A DNA stretch of 57,852 bases, taken from a virus. Location: IMG/VR virus record IMGVR_UViG_3300008110_000418, positions 1-57,852 of that record; one strand, 5' to 3'. A model generated the notes under the pieces. It had not been told where the DNA came from and searched no databases. It was given only the letters and a program-made list of their open reading frames with translations. Below are positions 1 through 9,196 of this stretch, in pieces (the stretch's first letter is position 1; every line of letters begins with the position of its first letter). Position numbers and translations under genes: made by a program.

Positions 1-1183
1 CCGCAGAAAGCAAATTATTCGCGGCTGTGGTAGCTACGATAAATGATGTTGGTGTACCTACTCCTGTTGTTTTCCACGTGCGTACTTTCTTAGCAGGATT
101 TCCGCTTGCATCAAGCCAATTGGTTGATCTTGAAATAAATGGATTAACCAATACTTTCAAATTAGCAGAATTATTATTGACAACATCACCAATAAAGAAT
201 GACTTTGGTGGGCCCCCTAAAGGATCTGCAACTCGGCGCGAAGCATCGAGTGAACCTACATATGATTCTACCAGTACTTTGTCAAGAATATTTGTACCAG
301 ATCCGGCATAAATCGATTTACGTACTTTAAACAAGCCAATTGCAATTGCGTCATTGTAACTTGTTAAGTCAAATGTAAAGTTCGGAATTGATTCTAGAAT
401 CTCAGAAACAGAACCAGGCAATCCTGTGAATGATGCACTAAGTGCAAATGCAAGGCGTGTGGAATTAATGGTACTGAACGCAGTCGCGCTGCTGACTGAT
501 TTTACATTGATTACATCTGTATAATCTGTCGCAGGATTTGATGCTGCGTTGTCGATAACGCCAAGATAATAGCCTTCTTGGACATTATTTGTCATTGATC
601 TTGATGTGTCAACCACAATCATACCAGCCTGTCCTAGATTATTAACATTTGTTAAATTATTGTATACAGAGCTAAGTGTGGTTGCTGAAATAGAAGCAGA
701 CCAACTAATATTATTGTTGATAATATCAAGATATTGATCATTTGTTAATTCAATGTGAACAGGTTCTGCTAAAACATATGTATCACCTGCAGAAAGTGTA
801 ATTACAGTACTTGCTGCAATATTGGCTGCGTTGTTGCTCGTAACAGAACTCGTGGATGCGATAATAGGATAAACTAAAGCGCCATATTTTTCACCATAAC
901 TGCTACCAGCACCATCTCCGTATGGAATTCTTGTAGCAATAAGATTTGCACCGGAATTTAGATATTCACGGCATGTGTGATAAAAATATCTTTCAGCTGC
1001 GTTTGTAGGTTCGCCATAAACTGATTCAAATTCTGAAAAGCTGCTAATAGTAATAGGTTCTTCAGTTGGACCTTGGTTTGCATATCCAAGCACCCATGTA
1101 TTTGTACCAACTGTCGGTTCAATACGTAGGGTTAAGTCGCGTTCTCTGATTTCTACTCCTGGTGATTCGATTGTACGTGCCAT
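1..1183 (-). CDS. Tail sheath protein (gp18-like), C-terminus cut by window edge
   Basis: Reading the minus strand from the ATG at 1183 gives an uninterrupted frame of 394 codons that runs off the left edge. The N-terminus (MARTIESPGVEIRERDLT) is the classic opening of contractile-tail sheath subunits, with the 'SPGVEIRE' strand that links neighbouring subunits, followed by 'FSEFESVYGEP' and 'YFYHTCREYLNSGANL', also typical of T4 gp18-type sheaths. The sheath forms the contractile outer cylinder of the tail. It lies directly downstream of the tail tube and terminase genes, as expected in a T4-type late block, although here the tube precedes the sheath. A TGTAAGTA element at 1194-1201 (minus strand), 10 bases before the start, may be a weak late promoter. 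Confidence 0.93.
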   Translation of the reverse strand, partial: MARTIESPGVEIRERDLTLRIEPTVGTNTWVLGYANQGPTEEPITISSFSEFESVYGEPTNAAERYFYHTCREYLNSGANLIATRIPYGDGAGSSYGEKYGALVYPIIASTSSVTSNNAANIAASTVITLSAGDTYVLAEPVHIELTNDQYLDIINNNISWSASISATTLSSVYNNLTNVNNLGQAGMIVVDTSRSMTNNVQEGYYLGVIDNAASNPATDYTDVINVKSVSSATAFSTINSTRLAFALSASFTGLPGSVSEILESIPNFTFDLTSYNDAIAIGLFKVRKSIYAGSGTNILDKVLVESYVGSLDASRRVADPLGGPPKSFFIGDVVNNNSANLKVLVNPFISRSTNWLDASGNPAKKVRTWKTTGVGTPTSFIVATTAANNLLSA

Positions 1184-1225
1184 AATTACAATCTACTTAC
1201 ATTTTTCTTATCGGGGGTTTTTAAA

Positions 1226-1858
1226 TTAGTCGCAATTTTGTGTAGAATTGTCTACAACAGGATCATTTACAGTATCAAAAGAAGTATCGCATATTAAGTC
1301 AGCATAAAACTGAGAATACATAAAGCTGAAGCTGCAAGTAACTAATCCATCACTTTGGTATGACCATTCAACACCACCAAGAAATGTAGGGAATGCATTT
1401 GTGTATACAAATTTAATTGTCTGTGCTTTTTGATACTCATCTAATGCATATATTGTAAGATTTGTCTGGTATCCTATTCCAGGCATTCCTCTAACTATCT
1501 GTCCTACATTTTTAGCATCATATATGCCATGCTGATCGTCGGATATAAAATCAAGCCATTTATAAATAAACCAATAATTATTAAATTCATTGTCAATTAT
1601 AAATTTTACGGTTATAGGTTCTGGCGCAGATTTACTGTGCTGAGAAATTGCAAATGATTGCCCACCAAATCTATCGACTTGATAATTGACATTAATGCTT
1701 GGTATTATAGATCCATTGATCGTATATTGCATTGAATTGACATTAAGCAATTTTTGCTCTCTGGCATTTTTTGTTTTTAAATGTCTTAATGCTGGTGGTG
1801 CATCAATAACCAGTAAAAATCTATCTACTGTTTGTTTATTTAATGGACTAGAAATCAT
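1226..1858 (-). CDS. Tail tube protein (gp19-like)
   Basis: This is a 210-residue protein starting MISSPLNKQTVDRF. Its length and its pattern of beta strands (NYQVDRFGGQSF, PEPITVKFIID, VTCSFSFMYSQF) match phage tail tube subunits, which polymerise inside the sheath and carry DNA and tape measure. An upstream in-frame ATG at 1921 lies deep inside the terminase gene. I chose 1858 because it matches the usual tube N-terminus and has a perfect TATAAATA late box 5 bases upstream. It overlaps the terminase stop by 11 bases. Its position between terL and the sheath gene supports the call. Confidence 0.8.
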   Translation of the reverse strand: MISSPLNKQTVDRFLLVIDAPPALRHLKTKNAREQKLLNVNSMQYTINGSIIPSINVNYQVDRFGGQSFAISQHSKSAPEPITVKFIIDNEFNNYWFIYKWLDFISDDQHGIYDAKNVGQIVRGMPGIGYQTNLTIYALDEYQKAQTIKFVYTNAFPTFLGGVEWSYQSDGLVTCSFSFMYSQFYADLICDTSFDTVNDPVVDNSTQNCD

Positions 1859-3533
1859 ATAGATATTTATAATCCTCTTCTGTAAACGAATCTGCTGTAT
1901 TGAAGTAAACAGGCGACGCATTATAGTATACAGGATCTATACTTTGCCTTAGTTCACTTAATTGCATTGATTCATAGAACATATTTGGGTCTGTTAATTT
2001 AGAAACCTTACCATTACGATCTCTATCATATACATCAAAGTATTTTTCTGCAATGCCGTTCTCAATAGAGAAAAGAGCCCATATCATTGCCATTACTCTA
2101 TCATCCCAAATATTTTTACCGTTGATCTTTTTCCAAATGCCGTTTGAATGTTTTACAAAGGTTCGCATTTCTTCGATTAAACTACCACTTCGAATATCTA
2201 CACATTTCAGCATATGCACCCAATAGCGCATATTTAAAACAGCATCATGTCTTACATTTGTATGGCTAAAAATTCCTCTTCTGGTGAAGTCTGCTTGTTT
2301 TGAAGGCAAATAATCTATTAATCTAGTATAATGATAATTTGAAACTAAAGTATCGACAACGGTGCCGCCCATATTATTTCTTTCAATACCAATTATTGGC
2401 ATGCCCCATTGCAATGCCATTTGATATAATTTTCTTGTAAAGGTAAGAGGTTCGGCTGTTCTATTATGATATTCGGCTACTTGTTTGATCATTCCTAAAT
2501 CAGTAATATCAAATACCTCAACAACAGAAGCGGCTTCGCCAATACCATCGGAAACGTCTACACCCATTACATATACTTTACTTTTATCCGGGAAATCATA
2601 TATTTTATAATGCTCATCATCAAGCTCCATAATAGGATCTTGAACCTTGGATCTCAATTCTTCTATAAATTCTTCATCAACAGAACCACCCCCAGTACTA
2701 ATAAATTTGTTATCATATTCTTGCGCAAATGCTTCCTCATCACCGTTTAAACTAGCAAGCATTGCTTCTTTCCATTTTTTACCACGACCAGGAACATCAG
2801 TCCAATGAATAGATTCTGCATGCCATTGATCATCTGTACTTTCCGGATCTACTGATGTCGCTTTTTTATAAATCTCATAAAACATATTATCAGTGCCATT
2901 TGCAGTACTGACTACAAAAATTTGCGATGTTTTGGATGAAGAAATCGTAGCAGATATCGACTTCCAGAATTGCGACATAATATTCGGAGCAATAAATGCC
3001 ATTTCATCGACGATGATTAAATTAGCAGCTTTACCACGACCTGTATTCACCGATGTTGTTTCAACGGATAGATAAGAACCATTTTCAAGCTTCATTCCAG
3101 TTTCGCCCCATTTTTCAACACCAGGCTTAATCCAATTTGGCAATTGTTCATACGCCAATTTTATACGACTAAAAATTTCAATAGCAGTATCTTCGCGGTT
3201 AGCAGCAATAACAATACGTTGATGTTTATTGAAACAAGCTCTCCATAATGAGTAAACACACATTAGTGTACTTTTACCAACCTGACGAGATGCTAAAGTG
3301 ATAACAAATCGGTGTTTACAAAGAGATTTGAGAATTCTTTTTTGTGCAGGATACAACTCAATTTTTTTAATACCATCGTCTACATTGACAATAATAAAAT
3401 AATTTTGCGCGAAATGAATGAGGTCTTTTTTACTACGAGCAATCTCCTCGATCATCTCAGGAGTATAATCGTGTTTTGTCTCTGGCAATGGAAGATTCTC
3501 ATTGTTCAGATAATGTGTTCTTTTTGAAATCAT
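1848..3533 (-). CDS. terL: Terminase large subunit, DNA packaging ATPase/nuclease (gp17-like)
   Basis: This 561-residue packaging motor protein pumps DNA into the prohead and cuts concatemers. The ATPase half has a Walker A at 81-90 (ASRQVGKSTL), a Walker B at 171-180 (NLIIVDEMAF) and a coupling-motif-like STANG near 209-213. The RNase H-like nuclease half has its acidic residues in MGVDVSDG (D326, D329), IGIERNNMGG (E384) and WDDRVMAMIWAL (D477/D478). Size and motif order fit T4 gp17. The start overlaps the upstream gene by 4 bases, and the tube gene starts inside its 3' end. The small terminase subunit is not identified in this window. Confidence 0.97.
   Translation of the reverse strand: MISKRTHYLNNENLPLPETKHDYTPEMIEEIARSKKDLIHFAQNYFIIVNVDDGIKKIELYPAQKRILKSLCKHRFVITLASRQVGKSTLMCVYSLWRACFNKHQRIVIAANREDTAIEIFSRIKLAYEQLPNWIKPGVEKWGETGMKLENGSYLSVETTSVNTGRGKAANLIIVDEMAFIAPNIMSQFWKSISATISSSKTSQIFVVSTANGTDNMFYEIYKKATSVDPESTDDQWHAESIHWTDVPGRGKKWKEAMLASLNGDEEAFAQEYDNKFISTGGGSVDEEFIEELRSKVQDPIMELDDEHYKIYDFPDKSKVYVMGVDVSDGIGEAASVVEVFDITDLGMIKQVAEYHNRTAEPLTFTRKLYQMALQWGMPIIGIERNNMGGTVVDTLVSNYHYTRLIDYLPSKQADFTRRGIFSHTNVRHDAVLNMRYWVHMLKCVDIRSGSLIEEMRTFVKHSNGIWKKINGKNIWDDRVMAMIWALFSIENGIAEKYFDVYDRDRNGKVSKLTDPNMFYESMQLSELRQSIDPVYYNASPVYFNTADSFTEEDYKYLYDF
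1864..1871 (-). promoter_or_regulatory. Late promoter TATAAATA for tail tube gene
   Basis: A perfect T4-type late -10 box on the minus strand, inside the 3' end of terL and 5 bases before the tube ATG. In T4 the transcription start lies about 6 bases after the box, so the mRNA would begin at or next to the ATG. Confidence 0.75.
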
Positions 3534-3967
3534 GTTATATTTGGCGGTGCTAAAAGTTGAGTAACTCTTTGTGCTGTTAATATATTTCTTGCTACTAATA
3601 TTTGCATGGCATTAACGACTCTAGGATCATCACTCCATACTTCGGATGGCCATACAGACAGCGCTACTAATAAATATTTAACCTCCGCCTCATTTCTCGA
3701 TACAATAGATAATTGCTCTGCTTCTGTAAATTCTCCCCAAAAATGAGCAGTGGTTGGCCATACTTTACGATTGGGTGGTATTGGTTTTGCTATTAATTCC
3801 CAAACACCTTGACCCCATACACAATCGTGGATTTTTGGATCATATTGTGGTTTATCTGGTAATATAGCAAATCTTGTTGCTCTTGGATGATTATTGGCTA
3901 CCCAAGTATTCCATGTACTCGCATTTACTTCATGCAGACTATAGTCGGTTGTGTTGTATATTGTCAT
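3530..3967 (-). CDS. Unknown protein of the tail-fibre block
   Basis: This 145-residue protein (MTIYNTTDYSLHEVNAS) has no domain I recognise. It is rich in Trp and Pro, with segments such as WGQGVWELIAKPIPPNRKVWP and an alpha-helical C-terminus. Its ATG overlaps the stop of the LamG-like gene (ATGA), so the two are translationally coupled, and it overlaps the terminase start by 4 bases. Its place directly after two tail-fibre genes suggests a fibre-assembly, chaperone or receptor-tip role. That is inferred from position only. Confidence 0.6.
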   Translation of the reverse strand: MTIYNTTDYSLHEVNASTWNTWVANNHPRATRFAILPDKPQYDPKIHDCVWGQGVWELIAKPIPPNRKVWPTTAHFWGEFTEAEQLSIVSRNEAEVKYLLVALSVWPSEVWSDDPRVVNAMQILVARNILTAQRVTQLLAPPNIT

Positions 3968-4638
3968 GGTATTAAATTTGGATGGCTAACAGTTGATACA
4001 TTTGTTTCAGTTCCTATAGTAAATTGCAAATTGACTGGTGTTCGATGCCTCACTAACGGGGCATAAAATTCTAATGATTGAGGTGCAATGTATTTTGGTG
4101 AAAATCCTTTAGCCAAAGCAGCGACTTCAGCATCTGATAATTCTGCACTCCAAATAGCAGCATCTGCAAATCCTCCAGGTAAACCTCTATCTGCGGCAGA
4201 TCTATTTCCAATGGTTAATGGTGCATTTGTATCACTTGTTCGTGTCCCGCTACCTGTGCCATTTAAAGCAAGAGCTGCTGGTGTGCCATTTATCCAAATT
4301 TTTGCGTTTGATGTTGTACCCGGGAATGTACCATCCCAATATCCAGCAACATGCTGCCATTTATTTGTTCCTGCAGACAAAAGAGCTGTTTGGGTATTAA
4401 CTATATAGTTTGAAAACGAGCCTACTACACCAATAGCAACACGGCCATCACCAGCATAAAAATACATTAAATATCCACCAGGGGATTCTTTGGCTATTAA
4501 TCTTGGAAATGTTCCTGTTGTAAAACTAACAGGTCTAATCCAACAAGCTATTGTAAATTTTGCGATATTATCTAACGGCGATGCTCTATATGAATATGTT
4601 AATCTTGAAGTATTTGAATTACTCAACTCAATAGCCAT
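3964..4638 (-). CDS. LamG/concanavalin-like lectin-fold protein, probable receptor-binding tail protein
   Basis: This 224-residue protein is almost entirely one LamG-like beta-sandwich. It carries FTIACWIRPVSF, KWQHVAGYWDGT, NAKIWINGTPAA, LTIGNRS and FADAAIWSAELSDAEVAALA, the recurrent strand signature of LamG_3 domains. Such domains bind glycans and are common on phage fibres and tips. It directly follows the long repeat fibre gene and precedes a small coupled gene. Its role as an adhesin or decoration of the fibre tip is an inference. No separate promoter is seen, so it is probably co-transcribed with the fibre gene. Confidence 0.75.
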   Translation of the reverse strand: MAIELSNSNTSRLTYSYRASPLDNIAKFTIACWIRPVSFTTGTFPRLIAKESPGGYLMYFYAGDGRVAIGVVGSFSNYIVNTQTALLSAGTNKWQHVAGYWDGTFPGTTSNAKIWINGTPAALALNGTGSGTRTSDTNAPLTIGNRSAADRGLPGGFADAAIWSAELSDAEVAALAKGFSPKYIAPQSLEFYAPLVRHRTPVNLQFTIGTETNVSTVSHPNLIP

Positions 4639-4641
4639 AGA

Positions 4642-7152
4642 TTATGAAATGGGTTGTAATACCGTCGCTTGAACAGCAATCAGTTCGACGTCACCTCTTG
4701 CGAAATCATTATTGATGTCGCGGCGAATACGAACTCTAAAATAATCATTAGCGGATAATGTCGACAATGCTGAATATCCTAATGTAGTTGATGTGACCTT
4801 TGATACACCGGATGTTGTAGGCACTGTTGCACCAATGATAGTGGCAGAATTGCTCCAAATCATACTAACCGAATCAAGGCTGCTTAAATCAAGAGATTGC
4901 GTATCGACAATCCATCCGACCGTACAAAGTGCATTTGTTTCCGTAGTGCAAGACCATCTTACAGCAATTTCCATGCCCCCTGTGAAATTTGTACTAATTG
5001 GAATTACTACAGGGAATATAGCTGCATTTTCTGTTGTTTCAGTAAAGTCTAATACGTCAATACCTCCTCTTGTATCAAGTGTTGCGAAGTTTGCAGATGG
5101 TGGTTGATTGTGTCTTGGAAACCATGTTTTTAATAACGTAGCACGAGCACTACTTGTAGAACCACCCCATGTACTGCTATTAGTAGTTACAGTTGTATAT
5201 ACATTATTCCAATTTGCACTATTAGCTGTAAGGTTAGTATACGCTTGATTCCAGTTGCCGCTGTTAGCAGTCACTGTATTATTGACCGCAGAATTGCTTG
5301 TACTGGTGCCCCATGTACTACTATTAGCAGTTACTGTTGTGTACGTTAAATTCCAATTACCACTATTAGCAGATGTTGTACTGAAAGCATTATTCCAATT
5401 ACCACTATTGGCTGTAAGATTAGTATAGCTTTGATTCCAATTACCACTATTAGCAGTAAGGTTTGTATACGATTGATTCCAATTACTACTAGTACTTGAC
5501 AATGCTGTATAGCTTTGGTTCCAGTTTGAACTATTAGCAGATGTTACATTGAAAGCATTATTCCAATTACCACTATTGACTGTAAGATTAGTATAGCTTT
5601 GATTCCAGCTTGCACTATTAGCAGATGTTGTATTGAAAGCATTGTTCCAATTACCACTATTGACTGTAAGATTAGTATAGCTTTGATTCCAATTACCACT
5701 ATTAGCAGTAAGATTAGTATAGCTTTGATTCCAATTTGCACTTGTGCTTGTAAGGGCCACAAATCCTTGATTCCATCTTGCACTATTGGATGTGAGATTT
5801 GTATATGATTGATTCCAATTACTGCTATTAGCAGTAAGATTAGTATAGCTTTGATTCCAGCTTGCACTATTAGCAGATGTTGTATTGAAAGCATTGTTCC
5901 AATTCGCACTATTAGCAGTAAGGTTTGTATACGATTGATTCCAGCTTGCACTATTAGCAGATGTTGTACTGAAAGTATTATTCCAATTACTGCTATTAGC
6001 AGTAAGATTAGTATAGCTTTGATTCCAATTGCCACTATTAGCAGTCACTGTATTATTGACCGCAGAATTGCTTGTGCTGGCCCCCCAAGATGCACTATTC
6101 GCTTGTACAATTGAATAAGTCGAATTCCATGTTGCACTAGTTGACGTTAAAGCAACGTATGATTGATTCCAATTACTGCTATTAGCTGTAACAACATTAT
6201 TAACTGCGGAATTACTAGCACCAATACCCCATGTGCTGCTATTTGATTGCACTGTTGAGTAAGTTGAATTCCAATTACTGCTATTGGCAGTAAGGTTAGT
6301 ATAGCTTTGATTCCAATTGCCACTATTAGCAGTCACTGTATTATTGACCGCAGAATTGCTTGTGCTGGTTCCCCAAGATGCACTATTCGCTGTTACTGTT
6401 GAGTAAGCCGTGTTCCAGTTACCACTATTAGCTGTAAGATTTGTATACGATTGATTCCAATTAGCACTATTAGATGTCACTGCATTATTGACTGCAGATG
6501 TAATGGGACTAGTACCCCACGTGCTGCTATTTGATTGTACTGTTGAATATGCTTGATTCCAATTACTACTAGTGCTAGACAATGCTGTATAACTTTGGTT
6601 CCAGTTTGAACTGTTGGTAGATGTTACATTGAAAGCATTATTCCAATTTGCACTATTAGCCGTAAGATTAGTATATGATTGATTCCAATTTGCACTATTG
6701 GATGATACTAAATTATTAATAGCAGAATTTCCGGTGCTAACTCCCCAAGATGCACTATTCGATGACACCGTCGAATATACTGAATTCCAATTAGCACTAT
6801 TAGCAATAACAATATTATTAACAGCAGAATTGCCTGTACCTGAACTCCATGTACTACTATTGGCTGTAAGAACTGCATATGATTGATTCCAAAAACTACT
6901 ATTGGAAATAACCAACGAATTGACTGCAGGATTTCCAGATCCAATACCCCATGTTGAGCTATTGGATGTAAGAGTGGTGTATGCTTGATTCCAATAACTA
7001 CTATTGGAAATAACCACTATAGAAACGCCCGGATCTGTTGGTGCAAATACTTTAACATCCCATTTATTAAGAGCAGCATTATATTGCCAAGTATTCAATC
7101 CGAATGAAACAAGCTGACCATCTGTTGCTGATATTGGAAATTGCAATGCCAT
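4642..7152 (-). CDS. Long repetitive tail-fibre protein
   Basis: This 836-residue protein has three parts. Residues 1-47 (MALQFPISATDGQLVSF) resemble the virion-attachment ends of phage fibres. Residues 48 to about 665 are some forty tandem units of about 14 residues with the core pattern ANSxxWNQSYTNLT. Longer variants (about 19 residues, ending SAVNN-V) are interspersed, mostly in the N-terminal half. The last about 170 residues are a non-repetitive domain beginning LLKTWFPRHNQPP, rich in beta strands. The regular Trp/Asn/Ser/Thr pattern predicts a fibrous trimer shaft. It has its own late-type promoter. The repeats produce many spurious reading frames on both strands. Confidence 0.88.
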   Translation of the reverse strand: MALQFPISATDGQLVSFGLNTWQYNAALNKWDVKVFAPTDPGVSIVVISNSSYWNQAYTTLTSNSSTWGIGSGNPAVNSLVISNSSFWNQSYAVLTANSSTWSSGTGNSAVNNIVIANSANWNSVYSTVSSNSASWGVSTGNSAINNLVSSNSANWNQSYTNLTANSANWNNAFNVTSTNSSNWNQSYTALSSTSSNWNQAYSTVQSNSSTWGTSPITSAVNNAVTSNSANWNQSYTNLTANSGNWNTAYSTVTANSASWGTSTSNSAVNNTVTANSGNWNQSYTNLTANSSNWNSTYSTVQSNSSTWGIGASNSAVNNVVTANSSNWNQSYVALTSTSATWNSTYSIVQANSASWGASTSNSAVNNTVTANSGNWNQSYTNLTANSSNWNNTFSTTSANSASWNQSYTNLTANSANWNNAFNTTSANSASWNQSYTNLTANSSNWNQSYTNLTSNSARWNQGFVALTSTSANWNQSYTNLTANSGNWNQSYTNLTVNSGNWNNAFNTTSANSASWNQSYTNLTVNSGNWNNAFNVTSANSSNWNQSYTALSSTSSNWNQSYTNLTANSGNWNQSYTNLTANSGNWNNAFSTTSANSGNWNLTYTTVTANSSTWGTSTSNSAVNNTVTANSGNWNQAYTNLTANSANWNNVYTTVTTNSSTWGGSTSSARATLLKTWFPRHNQPPSANFATLDTRGGIDVLDFTETTENAAIFPVVIPISTNFTGGMEIAVRWSCTTETNALCTVGWIVDTQSLDLSSLDSVSMIWSNSATIIGATVPTTSGVSKVTSTTLGYSALSTLSANDYFRVRIRRDINNDFARGDVELIAVQATVLQPIS
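5155..7011 (-). repeat. Tandem 42-bp coding repeats in tail-fibre gene
   Basis: About forty degenerate copies of a 42-base unit encode ANS-x-x-W-N-Q-S-Y-T-N-L-T. Roughly ten of the units are extended to about 57 bases (the SAVNN variants). Some neighbouring copies are nearly identical at DNA level, notably around 5390-5720 and 5830-6020, which suggests recent duplication or homogenisation. Confidence 0.9.
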
Positions 7153-7160
7153 GTATTAAT

Positions 7161-7168
7161 TATTTACT
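7161..7168 (-). promoter_or_regulatory. Late promoter AGTAAATA for fibre operon
   Basis: A late-type box on the minus strand, 8 bases before the fibre ATG at 7152, in the 139-base gap between divergent genes. Confidence 0.5.
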
Positions 7169-7291
7169 TCAATGCCAACCGAATCTTATAGTATATAAAA
7201 TGAATTATAATGGCTGTAATCATTATTCGATGTATTTTTAATCAGACTACAAAGAAAACTTATGAAATTCACATAAGTACGTTACATACAT

Positions 7292-8038
7292 ATGAACGCC
7301 AAATTGAAACAACTTTTAGAAAAGCGTAAAGCAATGAAGAAAACCGGCAAAGGTAACTTCAAGCAAACAACCGCTACAAAACTTCCAGATCGTCCAACAC
7401 CAAAGAAGGGTCCATCTGGCGCTGGTCCTGAAGGTGTTAAAACACCAGTCAAGCCGAAAAAAGTCAACGAATCAGTACCAGCTTTTGGTTCTAGATTTAA
7501 TAGACTATGGGAACAAACTCTAACAGAGAATCAAAATTTCTTAGCAGAAGACGACGCATCCGATCTATACTATGAGTATGATATGATGAACGATGAAGAC
7601 TACGGAGATGCTGATATGATGGGTGGAGAATCAGAAGGTGGTGATAATGTTACACTAACACTCGATAAGCAAACTGCTCAAATGCTTCTTGATCTTTTGC
7701 AAGCCGCTGTTGGTGGTGGTGAAATGGAAGAGCTTGAAGGTGGTGAAGAGGAAGAAGTAACAGGAGAATCAAAAGACGACGAAGATGAAGATGAAGATAA
7801 GGAAGTCGTAGAAGAAGAAGGAAGCTACAGCATGACTAGCGCTAATCTTGGTGCTGGTGCTAAGCTTGCTCAACCAGGATCAAAAACAGTTAAAAGCAAA
7901 CTAGGTGCACGACCTGGTAAAGCCGGAAATGTTAAGACCTATGATAGCAGTGGCAAACTAACTGCTGTCGGTGCTCCAAAACAATTAGGACTACAAGTGA
8001 AATCGAACATGAGTTCTGCTGGCAAGGATCTCTTCTAA
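7292..8038 (+). CDS. Acidic structural or prohead-core-like protein, unknown
   Basis: This 248-residue protein has a strongly basic N-terminal third (KLKQLLEKRKAMKKTGKG), a very acidic middle (EDDASD, then E/D runs around 145-180) and a basic Gly-rich tail ending SSAGKDLF. No catalytic motif is seen. The charge layout and several (L/I)-x-E tripeptides (TLTE, FLAE) recall T4 prohead core/scaffold proteins that are cut by the prohead protease. It is a single-gene unit: divergent from the fibre gene and followed by a strong terminator. A CATAAGTA element 12 bases upstream is a weak late-promoter candidate. The core-protein role is inferred. Confidence 0.65.
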   Translation: MNAKLKQLLEKRKAMKKTGKGNFKQTTATKLPDRPTPKKGPSGAGPEGVKTPVKPKKVNESVPAFGSRFNRLWEQTLTENQNFLAEDDASDLYYEYDMMNDEDYGDADMMGGESEGGDNVTLTLDKQTAQMLLDLLQAAVGGGEMEELEGGEEEEVTGESKDDEDEDEDKEVVEEEGSYSMTSANLGAGAKLAQPGSKTVKSKLGARPGKAGNVKTYDSSGKLTAVGAPKQLGLQVKSNMSSAGKDLF

Positions 8039-8066
8039 AAAGAAATCAATAAATACATAACAAAAC

Positions 8067-8096
8067 AAAAAAAGGGTCGCAGTGCGACCCTTTTTT
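8067..8096. terminator. Bidirectional intrinsic terminator
   Basis: A 7-bp GC stem (GGGTCGC/GCGACCC, 8074-8080 and 8084-8090) with a 3-base loop, flanked by A and T runs. It lies between convergent genes ending at 8038 (+) and 8098 (-) and can serve both, including the queC operon. Confidence 0.9.
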
Positions 8097-8097
8097 A

Positions 8098-8439
8098 TTA
8101 CTCAAATTTAATATGAAGTTGGTTATTTAAAAATTTACTTGTTTTGTATTTTCCTATATACAAAGAAAGATTTTTATAACCCTTAGTATTCTTTACTGCA
8201 ATTTTGCTTATATCGTAATCAAAAACGATCAAATCGTTATTAGTTGTGTAGTGGAATGGTATTGGCAGTGAAATTATTTCAGCGGTAGGTTTGTTCGATT
8301 TAATATACAAATCTAAAGTAAATAAATTTGGTCTTACCAAAATAAATTTACCTTTCTTTATTACCTGGGTTCCTCCAATGGTAATTTCAATATTTTTCTG
8401 AAATTGGGTTTTGAAAAAATTTTCTAAAAAGTTAATCAT
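8098..8439 (-). CDS. Unknown small protein, last gene of queC operon
   Basis: This 113-residue protein (MINFLENFFKTQF) is rich in Lys, Ile and Asn, with alternating hydrophobic stretches that suggest a beta-rich fold. I recognise no motif. Its ATG overlaps the stop of the upstream gene (TAATG), so it is coupled to it. It ends next to the terminator at 8067-8096, making it the distal gene of the operon. Confidence 0.6.
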   Translation of the reverse strand: MINFLENFFKTQFQKNIEITIGGTQVIKKGKFILVRPNLFTLDLYIKSNKPTAEIISLPIPFHYTTNNDLIVFDYDISKIAVKNTKGYKNLSLYIGKYKTSKFLNNQLHIKFE

Positions 8440-8837
8440 TAGCTATTCATAAACTTCAACTTGTCTTCAGGGGAAAGAGACATAATGTTATCATCAAAGT
8501 ATTTCCAAAATGATTCTATTTCTGCGTCTGTTGTTACTGGTATAGCAGTAATAACCTGAGACCCCTCAGCACCAAATAATCGATATTCTTGCCACAATAA
8601 ATCCCACGCCAGTACTAAATTCTTTGCTACTACATTAAATCCCAATCCAGATGCACCGTCTTTAATACCAGTATATCTCAGGGTTACCTTGCCTCGAGGG
8701 CTATTAAGCAAAACAGTATTATTAGTAATAAATGCTCTTCTTGTAGCAGCATTTCCTGGTTTTGGCTTTCTACGTACAAACTTAGCTTCAATTACGTTTG
8801 TATCGAGCAAGCCATATAGTTCAGACAACGATGCCAT
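8439..8837 (-). CDS. Unknown protein downstream of the co-chaperonin
   Basis: This 132-residue protein starts MASLSELYGLLDTNVIEAKF. It has a basic patch (RRKPKPGNAATRRAF), then beta-rich sequence and an acidic C-terminal helix (SPEDKLKFMNS). I recognise no family. The start lies one base after the stop of the gp31-like gene, and the stop overlaps the next start. The tight packing in the queC/clamp-loader operon suggests early or middle expression. A nucleic-acid-binding role is possible from the basic patch but unsupported otherwise. Confidence 0.6.
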   Translation of the reverse strand: MASLSELYGLLDTNVIEAKFVRRKPKPGNAATRRAFITNNTVLLNSPRGKVTLRYTGIKDGASGLGFNVVAKNLVLAWDLLWQEYRLFGAEGSQVITAIPVTTDAEIESFWKYFDDNIMSLSPEDKLKFMNS

Positions 8838-8838
8838 G

Positions 8839-9180
8839 TTATTCTTGTGGTTTGAGTTTTACTTTGCCGAATAATCTATCCTCATTGATATATCTTACTT
8901 CTTGGCCTGCATGCTTAATTCCAGGAATACCTCGATCATTAGGAAAGAGAACCATATCACCCACCTCAATGTTATTTGTGCATTTAGGACCTTTGAGTAA
9001 AACTTTACCAACACGCCACATAGAATATGTAACACTTGGGTCTACATAAAGAGAACCTCTTTTAATCATACCATCTGTTGTGGCATCAGTATATACAACC
9101 ATTAGAGTGTCTCCAAATAGTTCTGTGATTTCGAAATCTTCTGGAAGTTGAACTCCATGATACTTTTCAATATTTTCCAT
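8839..9180 (-). CDS. Co-chaperonin, GroES/gp31-like
   Basis: This 113-residue protein has the GroES-type beta-barrel signature. PLEDFEITELFGDTLMV-like first strands are followed by YSMWRVGKVLLKGPKC and IEVGDMVLFPNDRGIPG, with a closing strand EVRYINEDRLFGKVKL. GroES and T4 gp31 cap the host GroEL chamber, and T4 needs gp31 to fold its major capsid protein. The length fits gp31 (111 residues). The mobile-loop region (about 35-45, TDGMIKRGSLYVDP) is GroES-like in position. It sits between gp62-like and two unknown genes in the same operon. Confidence 0.75.
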   Translation of the reverse strand: MENIEKYHGVQLPEDFEITELFGDTLMVVYTDATTDGMIKRGSLYVDPSVTYSMWRVGKVLLKGPKCTNNIEVGDMVLFPNDRGIPGIKHAGQEVRYINEDRLFGKVKLKPQE

Positions 9181-9196
9181 ATATCATCAATTATGA

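Noticed and set aside
5544-6114. Long overlapping reading frames on both strands within the fibre repeats
   Set aside because: They are by-products of the 42-base repeat and have low-complexity translations (repeated IGIKAIL, ISSKISIALI) in the wrong frame of a clear coding gene.
5155-7011. Repeat array that could be taken for a CRISPR
   Set aside because: Units are coding, degenerate, without spacers of unique sequence, and in frame with a fibre gene.
8048-8055. AATAAATA late-type box after the 7292 gene
   Set aside because: No start codon or gene follows before the terminator at 8067, so it is probably chance in AT-rich sequence.
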